Below are positions 55,801-63,651 of a stretch of 64,000 nt of DNA, piece by piece; the stretch's first letter is position 1, and each line of letters begins with the position of its first letter. The stretch comes from Tribonema minus (taxonomy: Eukaryota > Sar > Xanthophyceae > Tribonematales > Tribonemataceae): assembly GCA_017506865.1 (NCBI GenBank), contig JAFCMP010000064.1:290607-354606 (forward strand), read 5' to 3'. The position numbers and the translations under genes were made by a program. Below the pieces are notes generated by a model that was not told the origin of the DNA, searched no databases, and saw only the letters and a list, made by a program, of their open reading frames with translations.

Positions 55801-58800
55801 GTAACACGCACAGTGCTTGCAGTTGACAAGAATGTCAAGGCAATTGAGGCTCTGCATAAAGTTCATCCAGAAGTGCCCACAATGACTGCATGCATGACTG
55901 ATGCGAAGGTTGTTGCACGTCTTCTTGACGAGAAACCTGACATCACCACCATCTCCCCGCCCTGCACAGATTTTTCGGCAGAGGGCAAGAAGGTCGAGGG
56001 CGAAGCTGCCGAGTGCACGGTTCATGCCGCACGGCTCATCGTGCGAGCCAAGCTTCAAGTGGTGTTGTACGAGAATGTGCCCGGAGTGCTAGTGTCACGC
56101 GCGTTTGCACGCGCAGTGCGCATTCTTAAGGCTGCTGGTTACATGCTGTACATTGCCAAGTTAAAGGCTTCTGAGTTTGAAGTACCTTGCAGGAGGCAGA
56201 GAGTGTACATTGTCATAGTACCAGCAGGGGTGGCCTCACGTGAGGCACTCCAGAGGTTCGGTGCGGTAATAAATACCAAGCGTTTACACAGCAGACCCAC
56301 ATCTGTTCGCTCTCGCTTGCGCTGCCCCGAACGCACATTCTTCTTGCAACCACGCAGTGCTCAGCACCCTGGTGTTTTGGATGCTGATGGCTTGTTGCCT
56401 AGCCCAGTGCGCAGACTGCCTGGTAGGCCCACTGCGAGTTATGTTGCACATGCAAAGGACGCTGGCCCAGTGGCATCTGCCCGCTTGCTGTCGCTTGCGG
56501 AAATGGCGGTGCTCATGACGTATTATCATGAATTACCAGCGAGTGCATGCAGTAGTGATGTACGGCGTTACATTGCAGACTTGTTCATCCCAGAGATGGC
56601 ATTTCACTTGTTCGTGGCAATTGAGGCCTCAGGCCTGTGCACACTGCCAGAGCAACAGGTACGTTTGCCGCGTAGGTCAGACTCTACGTTGAGGCATTCA
56701 GTTGACTGCCCGCCCCCATCTTGGTTGGCTGGTCAGAGTGGTTCGCTGGTGCAGGCCGCTACCGCGGTACACGCAGCGCCCTCGTCAAGTGCACACTGCT
56801 CAGCAGCAGTGGCGCGTAGCATACATGCAAAGGCGCATGATGCAGGGTATGCAGAGGTACCCATAATTCCGATGCGCAGTGCATGGGAAGAGCCAGAGGT
56901 AGACTTGGCTGTGGTGCAGCCCGGCATGGCTGACATCGTGGAAGTCGATGACTCTGACTCAGGGTCTGACTCTGAGTGGGACTCACAGTCAGTTATGAGC
57001 GTTTGCAGTAGCGCAGACGACATGGACATTGACACAGAAATCAGTGCTCCACCCATTGCGGCCGCAGCGGCACGCAAGAAGCTCGGCGGCGGTACAGACC
57101 CGCGCCTTGCCCCAGGTGAGTTGAAGGCAGCGCTCAGGCGCGCTGGCCTTGATGCTCAGTCTCTAGGCATATTAGACCATGTGCCAGGTGTCAGCAAGTT
57201 AGACACAGCCCCACCAGTGAGTGTGGCAGAGACAATTAAGAATCTCACAGAAGAGATCACAAAACCGAAGGAACCAGTCAAGTTACCTCATGTAGGCCTT
57301 GCAGTAGGGTCCCCTGAGCCTAGCTCGGTAGAGCGCTCCAAGTCGGAGGCTCCAGTGGAGTACATACGCCCAGTAGCCGGTGTTGTACCTCCAGGGCAGA
57401 TGTTTGTGTCCGCGTCGTTACGCGTACAAAGCAACTCTCAGACGCCCAAAGAACTCTATGTGCGCGCCATGGTAGACTGCGGTGCGACCGTAACCATCAT
57501 GGGCAAGCGCATTGCAGACAAGCTCCCCAACAGCTATGTATGTACACCTCAGCAAGGTGACTACACTGAGATCCTCTTGGCAGACGGCAAGACGTCGCTG
57601 CAGATCAGTGGTGTGGTCAATGCATGGCTGCGGTTTAAGAACAAGATGTTCTTGCACAAGTTCTATGTGGTGAACGCACCCATGGACGTGCTCTTAGGTA
57701 CGGATTTCTTTGCCCCGCATGGCTCAGTCATCTCGTATCACGGCGGTAGCCCAGCCTTCTTCCCAGGGGGACTAAAAGGTGTGGCCATACGCCCCATGCA
57801 CGACAAGAATCGCGCAGACAACGCGAACGCGCATGCGGCAGCACTAGCCAGTTGCAAGGGCAATGGCAGCGCTGAGAGCACTGAGGCACCAGACAAGCCT
57901 CAGCAGTGCTCAGCTAGGATGGCATATAACACTGTACTGGCACCATCGTTGGAGACGATTGTGGATTTCACGCTGCTACCAAAGCCAAAGCGCGTGCAGC
58001 CCTATGAGGCATTGCTCATACCAGAAGAGACAGTGACTACAGAAATGATGAGAGGCAAAGGTGTTAAGGCAAATATCACCGCTCTCACCGTAAATGCCAG
58101 CGGCACGATATACGCTACATTGAGCAACACTTCAATGTACCCGGTTTACGTGCGCCGCAACACGTATTGGGGAAAAGTGACTCCAATTAAGGCTGATGAT
58201 CTGCTAGAAGTGCAGACAGCTACTCAGCAGGCTCTAGAAGCCAAACTGCTAGTGATAGCAGCCAAAAGGCACTCTGAAAATGCTAAGTTAGTGGCAGAAT
58301 TAGCTGCTAGCATAGGCAAGACTGCCAAAGAGGTTGCACAAGAAGTGCAACGGCTGGCAGACCTTAGCCAGCGCCACAATGACCAGCTAGAAAACTGCAC
58401 GGATGCAGAGCTGGAGGAAATCCTTGTGAAAGATGGCAGGCTTGCGCCTCATTTGCAAGGAAGGGGGAAAGATGGGGTACTTTTAAAAACAAAAGCACTT
58501 GACATGCTAATAAAGCACAGGAATGTCTTTGCTAAGGACCCTAAAAACCCTCGAGTCACTCAGCATTTTGAGATTGATGTTGACACTCAGACGGCCAAGC
58601 CGGTGGCGGACAAGGCACGCCATTGGGCTTTCAAAGAAGCCGAGTACATCATGAAACAGATTCAGATGATGGCAAAGCGCCAACAGATTGAGCCATCAGC
58701 TAGTGCGTGGGCAAGCAACCCAGTACTAGTGGTTCAAGGCGACAAGATCCGCTTCTGCATAGACTTCAGGAAGTTGAATGCGGTCACGAAGCGTGATAGT

Positions 58801-61800
58801 CATGGCTTAGGCAACATGGATGACATGATGCGGGCTGTGCAAGGTGCCAGGATTTTATCTTCGTTAGATCTGGCAGCGGGTTACCATCAGATCCCGCTGG
58901 CGAAGAATGCGGTCACGAAGCGTGATAGTCATGGCCTAGGCAACATGGATGACATGATGCGGGCTGTGCAAGGTGCCAGGATTTTATCTTCGTTAGATCT
59001 GGCAGCGGGTTACCATCAGATCCCGCTGGCGAAGACGGCTAAGGCCAAGACGGCCTTCAGAGCCCCAGACGGCTCGTTGTGGCACTACAAGGTGGCGCCA
59101 TTCGGGCTGGTGAACTTGCCAGCGCAGTTCACGAGATTGATGCACCAAGTGCTGGGAGATGCCTTAGGCTCCCACGCGCTAGTGTACATAGATGACGTGT
59201 TGGTGTATGGCACGGACATCGAGGAGCACATCGAGCAGTTAGATGATGTTCTTGGCCGCATAGGCGCGGCGGGCATGAGTGTATCTCGCCCAAAGTGTCA
59301 GCTGTTTCAAGCTGAAGTCAAGTTCCTAGGCCATATAGTTGGCGCCGCTGGAACAAGACCAGACCCTGACAAGGTCAAGGCCATGCTTGACATGAGCCCC
59401 CCACTGAAAGGCGGGGTACCAGACAAGCAGTTGGTACAAGTGGTTATGGGAGTGTTTAACTATTACAGGCGATATGTACCCAACTTTGGGGCGATATCAG
59501 AGCCTATAGTAGCCCTGACCAAGAACAAAGCAGTCATGCTTTGGGGGTCTGCGCAAGAGCGGGCTTTCAAGCGGCTGAAGAGTGCCATGTGCGACAGTCG
59601 CATAGTGATGCACCCAGATTTCAGTTTGCCTTTCGTATTGTACACCGACGCCTCCAAGACGGCGACGGCAGGTGTGCTTACACAGTTCAGACCTGTGAGT
59701 GAGGTCGAAAGGGCAACAGCGGGACAGCCATATGCTCACACGGGCAGGCGCCGCATAGCTGAAGGCGAGGAGGTCAGAGAAGTAGTCGTTGGCTACTTCA
59801 GCAAGCTGAACTCTGAACCCGACGCGAAGTTAGGAGCGACGGCAGTAGAGTGTCTGGCAGTAGTGCTGGCGCTCAACCACTTCAGGCCTTACATTTGGGG
59901 TAACCCCGTTACAGTGGTCACAGATGCCGCTGCGCTCAGGTGGCTGTTGACGTTACAAGACTACAACGGCAAGCTACTAAGATGGGCCATGCGCATACAG
60001 GAGTATGACGTTACCATTCAGCACAGGCCTGGCAAAAGGAATGCCAATGCTGATGCCCCATCCAGGCTGCCACAGCAGGCAGAGTTAGATGCTGAGCGCT
60101 CTACGGAGCCAGCAGACGAACAGTGGCCAGACGCAGTCCCGAGCATGGACGCACCGCCGTCAGGTGTGCGCTTTGCGGACGAGGCCACGAGAACGCACAA
60201 GGTGGCCGACGTGAACAGCTGTCGTGGGTACACGGCGGACGCACGTTACGGGCCAGCGTTCAAGTTCAACGAGGCCGTCGCCATATCAGGCGCGGTGGCC
60301 GCTAGGTTAGCCGCTCTGACAGCTGTGGAGCTAGCGCAGTTGTTGGACAGAAGGCTAGATGACTCCACGGTGGAGGAAGCTGAGGTTGATGAAGTTGAGA
60401 TCAACACAGCGTATGCAGAGCCAGTCAATAAGTACACCGGCTCGTGGGAGCATTCCCAAGCGCAGCGACTCTTAAGGCAGATCGCATGCGACAGGCGACG
60501 CAGCATCAGCTCAAAGAGGGCCAAGTGCAGCGTCACCACGGCTCAGCCGGCGGCAGACTCATTGGAAGAAGGAGAGATTCCAGAGGTAGAAGCTGCTGCT
60601 GATGCAGATGAGGCAGACGAGCCACCGGATGGCGAAGCTGTTTTAGGCAAGCGCAAGAAGACGCTGCCAAGGCCAGAAGTAGTGCAGTTGCTGAAACGGG
60701 TGGCCGAGGGAGACTCGCCTGCCACGCCAGCAATGCTCAGCAGAGCCGCATTTCTTGAAGTTCAGAAAGCGGACGGTTTCTGTCAAGCAGTGAGCAAGAT
60801 GCTCATTGAGGGTGACATACCCGAAGGCGCGGAGCTAGCCGCTCACGTCTTAGCACAGAGAGAGCAGTATACCATCGAGGAAGATGGCCTCTTAGTGCAC
60901 AGTTCAACGAGCCACCCCAAGAGAGGTATGGTGTTGTTGCAGTGGGTCGTGCCAGTGGTGCTACGAACCCTAGTCATGCGTCTAGGGCATGATGACGCGA
61001 GCGCTATGCATTGCGGCATAGGCGCTACGCACACGCGTATATTCGAGAGGTATTTCTGGCCTGGTATGGGCGCGGACATACGAACGTACGTGCAGAGCTG
61101 CATGACATGCCTCGAGCGCAAACGCGCCAGCTCCACTCAGTACAGACAGTGGTTAGCTGAGCCCGTGCGTATGTGGCAGCGGCTCAACATAGACATCACA
61201 GAGCCTGGTATACAGTCCACGGCAGGGCACAGATATGTCCTGACCATAGTGGAAGCAAGGTCCGGCTTCGTGTGGCTCTCGGCCATGCACGGCCAGGGAA
61301 CGCGCGATGTTACCCCGCACCTCATGACAGTGTTCCTTGAGGTTGGAGCATTAGTGGAGGAACTATGCTCAGACAAGGGCAAAGTCTTCCTTGGCAATGT
61401 GGTCAGTGACCTTTGCAGAGCGTTTAAAGTTAAACGCATAGAGACCAGTGCATACCACCCACAGACCAATGGTGTGGCAGAACATGCAAATGGTCGTGCT
61501 AAGAAGGCACTAGCATCTTGGGTCAGCGCTCAGCAGACAAACTGGCACGAAGGCTTAGAGCTCGTACAGTTTGTGTTGAGGACAACTCCCCGAGATGAAA
61601 CAGGTTTAACACGCTTTTTCTGTGTGTACGGTCGGGAAGCTTCACTGCCACATGATGCATTTATGCACGAGGATGGCAGCAGGAAGTTGGACCTACACGA
61701 AGAGATTGAGCACAAGTTAGATATGCTTGAGCTTGCAGACAAGGTGGTGTCAAAGGCGCTGCAAGTACGCGCCCAGAAGATCACCAAGCGCAATGAAGCT

Positions 61801-62952
61801 ATTAAGCGCGCGGTGAAGTTCGCCGTCGGTGACTATGTCATGATACGGCTACCCAGGCAAAGAGACAGGTCGGCTGCTCTTGATGCCAGGTATGTGGGGC
61901 CTTGGCAGATCGAGGCTCGCACAGGCGAATCAGGCCTCTCATTCATCTGCAGGATGATGGGCAGAAGAGTTAGACACACCACAGCTCATGTTGAGAACAT
62001 GAAGCCCTTCCACATGAGGCCTAGTGCCATGTTGGAGCCAGGTGTGCACGCCATGCTGAGCCCCCGACAAGTGGAGGAGCTAGCAGATGGTGAGAAGTTA
62101 TACGGAGTTCTGGACCGCCAAGCGGGCCCCAATGGCTCGTGGCAGTACAAATGGCAGTCCATAGATGGCAAGTCACATGCGTGGGTGTCAGAGGATGACA
62201 TGCTGCAAGAAGTGACGCCATGGACCTTAGACGCTTTTCACGCGCTCTATGAGCTGCGCAACGAAGGAAGGTTGCCGGCATATGCCATCAGGCCCACACC
62301 TAAGGAGGATGCTGGCATGCGCCGAGAGAGCGCGCTGCAACTCTATCCCATCGGCACGGCGCTGGTCAGGGAGCACAGAACGGTAGTGGGCGGCCCGATC
62401 ACTTACGTGTGGGGGGCCGTTAAGAACTTTGTGTCACCATACTGGAGGATCAGATATGAGGATGGTGAGTGGGAACAGATGACCCGTACACAGGTCAAGT
62501 CTGCCATACAGTTGGCAGAGGCAGTGCGTGACAAAGTCAAGAAGTTGCAGGCGCAAAGCGCGCCGGACAGCGCGAGTAGTGCAAGTCCCAACTCTCAGGT
62601 CACGCGAGGTCTGCCATCTTCCCAAACTAGTTCTGAGGCAAGCTCAGCCCAAGATTCTGCTCAGCCGCAGATCTCGCTGGTAAGGCTGCCCAAACTGCCA
62701 TCTGATTTCGGATCAGACTTTGAGGGTGAAGTGATCTGGTGTCACTTTCCAACAGGCTGGAGCCGCGGCGTCCTGGGTGAGTTTTACCCCGCCAGGTCGC
62801 AGTTCACGTTTGATGTACTATTCGACGGTGAGAAGACTGTCAGGCGTATGCGCTTACGTCCGGGTGACTACCGCACGCCAAAAGACAGCCCATACTCATC
62901 ATGGAACGTGCTCGCCGCTCGCAGTATATCCTCAGAGGAGAGTGCGAAGTAG
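52822..62952 (+). CDS. Gag-DNMT-Pol polyprotein (3376 aa) with C-terminal Tudor-like modules
   Basis: One frame from the ATG at 52822. Residues 1-330 are Pro/Ala-rich; about 585-765 are capsid-like. Cys/His fingers follow (C860, C863, H876, C880, C883, H886). Residues about 973-1272 are a C5-cytosine methyltransferase: motif I region ICCRALGGAIAGG, motif IV SPPCTDF (Cys1048), motif VI ENV (1084-1086), motif VIII QRVYIV (1126), motif IX-like RLLSLAEMAVLM (1221), motif X-like DLFIPEMAFHL (1253). Protease: VDCGAT (Asp1552) and LLGTDFF. Reverse transcriptase from about 1926, with SSLDLAAGYHQIPL twice (Asp2016, Asp2059) and YIDD (2122-2125). RNase H: YTDAS (Asp2276). Integrase: HHCC finger from about 2723 and D2791, D2851, E2887 (D-D-35-E). 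Tudor/Agenet-like folds: about 3174-3235 and 3301-3365. The 43-residue repeat probably disables reverse transcription in this copy. Confidence 0.95.
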   Translation: MVKTDHGSKKPTSGSSRSGGVSGGARPAGSTAAKSNKGGQRSATRPAPSSGDKPSSPPPRPAAASARPSQVGASAPDTSASVRSTESVVTGAAPPFIRNFAESSDEPGGGGSEAEAIVARQLRLRQKREQLAAMSIMLSEAQVAEGEEAFARAAVEKKLAPTKSPRKTPRAAATTAPVVPVAAPVVPAAPAKSAAPAPAKSTVPVAALVAPAVAPPKVARSQPAKTSVTRGARAPVAAPEVAPAAPTPQSSKPSARLVAPTYYTAPARAPEASDKSPVTQPRRGASGKARRVPVVPRSVPVVQSAPVVPRSAPVIPQKPVEQQAAERRRAVRQLLESSESSGDEGGVPFDPEGTDEAYDQWREGIEARVEAHKRAAKAAKTAATFAEVHERALYERLGELQLRVTRAPSESKNMVKNSLLPMARTFAAEQAEEVRKHNVALLEKRGHDFKASQFGELLTIGEHRKRSNSWHRFAFGTGNGEEAELWRMLREFENTPLVTEEARLAADTYPRNLVTHPFLNTDGHSDTSDDDAAGAAASPREDGAVAGVATSASALGESIRTAGAVEPSYSSVAMTARKPKVDLRGFGGTGVVIVTQVGRLEASIRAFERSCDTRGVPKSAYSEALLQSLTKSQYADLTSAVTNERTGMLETRAFSDLSYEQMVQCLTAAYDSTSARQIALQKYHELTRTSGTSPEVWGREVVAAAHDAGCADNQQIVRMKFVHELPLCCRQEVNGMYETWDLKNTAFPKVVATAQQKWQAAPIDERETRNVVSAMAAAHISTPPYSDTGKRPAKDGWSVVSNDHRYKKKNKLSAVRAVLAGLSANERRQLGVSDRAPQGKASSAGDNGGGGAKPQSNFKCLGCRVNQGDWDTLMRHKTTCPQCIAHRKRMAEKHRQGESHLQLSAALVGSDLPAASSASAISELPGVVRADACSAQVAEHATDAVYDVSLRAQMAAIEGGPEPPPRVIKHASICCRALGGAIAGGKLTSRAGFVTRTVLAVDKNVKAIEALHKVHPEVPTMTACMTDAKVVARLLDEKPDITTISPPCTDFSAEGKKVEGEAAECTVHAARLIVRAKLQVVLYENVPGVLVSRAFARAVRILKAAGYMLYIAKLKASEFEVPCRRQRVYIVIVPAGVASREALQRFGAVINTKRLHSRPTSVRSRLRCPERTFFLQPRSAQHPGVLDADGLLPSPVRRLPGRPTASYVAHAKDAGPVASARLLSLAEMAVLMTYYHELPASACSSDVRRYIADLFIPEMAFHLFVAIEASGLCTLPEQQVRLPRRSDSTLRHSVDCPPPSWLAGQSGSLVQAATAVHAAPSSSAHCSAAVARSIHAKAHDAGYAEVPIIPMRSAWEEPEVDLAVVQPGMADIVEVDDSDSGSDSEWDSQSVMSVCSSADDMDIDTEISAPPIAAAAARKKLGGGTDPRLAPGELKAALRRAGLDAQSLGILDHVPGVSKLDTAPPVSVAETIKNLTEEITKPKEPVKLPHVGLAVGSPEPSSVERSKSEAPVEYIRPVAGVVPPGQMFVSASLRVQSNSQTPKELYVRAMVDCGATVTIMGKRIADKLPNSYVCTPQQGDYTEILLADGKTSLQISGVVNAWLRFKNKMFLHKFYVVNAPMDVLLGTDFFAPHGSVISYHGGSPAFFPGGLKGVAIRPMHDKNRADNANAHAAALASCKGNGSAESTEAPDKPQQCSARMAYNTVLAPSLETIVDFTLLPKPKRVQPYEALLIPEETVTTEMMRGKGVKANITALTVNASGTIYATLSNTSMYPVYVRRNTYWGKVTPIKADDLLEVQTATQQALEAKLLVIAAKRHSENAKLVAELAASIGKTAKEVAQEVQRLADLSQRHNDQLENCTDAELEEILVKDGRLAPHLQGRGKDGVLLKTKALDMLIKHRNVFAKDPKNPRVTQHFEIDVDTQTAKPVADKARHWAFKEAEYIMKQIQMMAKRQQIEPSASAWASNPVLVVQGDKIRFCIDFRKLNAVTKRDSHGLGNMDDMMRAVQGARILSSLDLAAGYHQIPLAKNAVTKRDSHGLGNMDDMMRAVQGARILSSLDLAAGYHQIPLAKTAKAKTAFRAPDGSLWHYKVAPFGLVNLPAQFTRLMHQVLGDALGSHALVYIDDVLVYGTDIEEHIEQLDDVLGRIGAAGMSVSRPKCQLFQAEVKFLGHIVGAAGTRPDPDKVKAMLDMSPPLKGGVPDKQLVQVVMGVFNYYRRYVPNFGAISEPIVALTKNKAVMLWGSAQERAFKRLKSAMCDSRIVMHPDFSLPFVLYTDASKTATAGVLTQFRPVSEVERATAGQPYAHTGRRRIAEGEEVREVVVGYFSKLNSEPDAKLGATAVECLAVVLALNHFRPYIWGNPVTVVTDAAALRWLLTLQDYNGKLLRWAMRIQEYDVTIQHRPGKRNANADAPSRLPQQAELDAERSTEPADEQWPDAVPSMDAPPSGVRFADEATRTHKVADVNSCRGYTADARYGPAFKFNEAVAISGAVAARLAALTAVELAQLLDRRLDDSTVEEAEVDEVEINTAYAEPVNKYTGSWEHSQAQRLLRQIACDRRRSISSKRAKCSVTTAQPAADSLEEGEIPEVEAAADADEADEPPDGEAVLGKRKKTLPRPEVVQLLKRVAEGDSPATPAMLSRAAFLEVQKADGFCQAVSKMLIEGDIPEGAELAAHVLAQREQYTIEEDGLLVHSSTSHPKRGMVLLQWVVPVVLRTLVMRLGHDDASAMHCGIGATHTRIFERYFWPGMGADIRTYVQSCMTCLERKRASSTQYRQWLAEPVRMWQRLNIDITEPGIQSTAGHRYVLTIVEARSGFVWLSAMHGQGTRDVTPHLMTVFLEVGALVEELCSDKGKVFLGNVVSDLCRAFKVKRIETSAYHPQTNGVAEHANGRAKKALASWVSAQQTNWHEGLELVQFVLRTTPRDETGLTRFFCVYGREASLPHDAFMHEDGSRKLDLHEEIEHKLDMLELADKVVSKALQVRAQKITKRNEAIKRAVKFAVGDYVMIRLPRQRDRSAALDARYVGPWQIEARTGESGLSFICRMMGRRVRHTTAHVENMKPFHMRPSAMLEPGVHAMLSPRQVEELADGEKLYGVLDRQAGPNGSWQYKWQSIDGKSHAWVSEDDMLQEVTPWTLDAFHALYELRNEGRLPAYAIRPTPKEDAGMRRESALQLYPIGTALVREHRTVVGGPITYVWGAVKNFVSPYWRIRYEDGEWEQMTRTQVKSAIQLAEAVRDKVKKLQAQSAPDSASSASPNSQVTRGLPSSQTSSEASSAQDSAQPQISLVRLPKLPSDFGSDFEGEVIWCHFPTGWSRGVLGEFYPARSQFTFDVLFDGEKTVRRMRLRPGDYRTPKDSPYSSWNVLAARSISSEESAK
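55738..56640 (+). other. C5-cytosine DNA methyltransferase domain within the polyprotein
   Basis: About 300 residues between the gag zinc fingers and the protease. The catalytic Cys (nt 55963-55965) sits in PPC, with Glu of ENV at 56071 and QRVYIV at 56197; the spacing matches bacterial Dcm and eukaryotic DNMT catalytic domains. The motif I glycines are present but diverged (ALGG for GxGG). The target-recognition region between motifs VIII and IX is about 95 residues, short. No chromatin-reader domain is attached. It is in frame, without stops, and its key residues are conserved, so the domain itself looks functional. Confidence 0.88.
58777..59034 (+). repeat. 129-bp in-frame tandem duplication in the reverse transcriptase
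   Basis: 58777-58905 and 58906-59034 differ at one base (ggcttaggc against ggcctaggc). Each encodes NAVTKRDSHGLGNMDDMMRA through HQIPLAK, 43 residues including motif A and its catalytic Asp. Confidence 0.95.
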
Positions 62953-63180
62953 TTGTGGGGACTCAAGTTGAGTCAAAGCTGAGGCCGGCGACTCCCTTTT
63001 CCTGCAGAGAGGATTTCCCTGACTAGCAGGTTTGCCTCCCAGGTTTTTAATGGGGTTTCCAACCAGTTCTATATTGGCCTCCATGCTTAGTAGTGCACTT
63101 AGTGCGAGCATGCTGCAACTACACTAGGGACCGCGATCTGCTGCTTCGAGTTCAAGTCCGCATCGAGGGCGATGCTCAGC
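62953..63180 (+). other. Retrotransposon 3' untranslated region
   Basis: Lies between the polyprotein stop and the polypurine tract. No ORF. Contains 'cttcgagttcaagt' near 63146. Confidence 0.5.
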
Positions 63181-63192
63181 AAAGAAGGGGGA
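63181..63192 (+). promoter_or_regulatory. Polypurine tract
   Basis: AAAGAAGGGGGA, two bases before the 3' LTR. It is the expected plus-strand primer. Confidence 0.75.
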
Positions 63193-63194
63193 TC

Positions 63195-63505
63195 TGATAC
63201 GGCTTGGGGGTGTATTCAGACAGTTACAGGCAGTTACACCTCACAGGTTGGCACAGGTCTCAGTAGACCTGTGTAGTCGGTGTAGACCTTGACATGTGAT
63301 TGAGAGCTGGCCTGACCTTAGTTGAAGGCAGGTGCAACTAGTTGGGTCACATGCCAAAGGGCACATCAAAGTAGTATGCACAGCATCAGAACCTCCCCTG
63401 CAAGCAGCAAGCCCGAACCTTGCTGTGCCAGCCATCGTCCAGCCCCAAGCCTTCCGTCTCTCAGCAGCAGAATAAAATATCCGGTAAGCGCATCGCGTTT
63501 CCTTT
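63195..63505 (+). repeat. 3' LTR, truncated by telomere
   Basis: 311 bp, apparently identical to 51423-51733. The match ends at 'gtttccttt', where the 5' LTR continues 'cgcata' and this copy continues 'ggggtaggg'. 102 bp of LTR are missing. Confidence 0.9.
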
Positions 63506-63610
63506 GGGGTAGGGTTAGGGTTAGGGTTAGGGTTAGGGTTAGGGTTAGGGTTAGGGTTAGGGTTAGGGTTAGGGTTAGGGTTAGGGTTAGGGTTAGGGTT
63601 AGGGTTAGGG

Positions 63611-63651
<41 letters not shown>

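Larger units (their letters stand above)
51423..63505 (+). mobile_element. Ty3/gypsy-type LTR retrotransposon encoding a DNA methyltransferase
   Basis: Order: 5' LTR (51423-51835), primer-binding site, leader, one 10.1-kb ORF, polypurine tract (63181-63192), and 3' LTR truncated by telomere repeats at 63505. Protease, reverse transcriptase, RNase H and integrase follow each other in the Ty3/gypsy order. The LTRs appear identical over the 311 bp present in both, pointing to a young insertion. The flank before the 5' LTR shares 'gaagggggatc' with the 3' polypurine tract. That may be chance (it is also the polypyrimidine tract of an intron read backwards) or a trace of aberrant integration. Target-site duplication cannot be checked because the right flank is gone. 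Confidence 0.93.
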
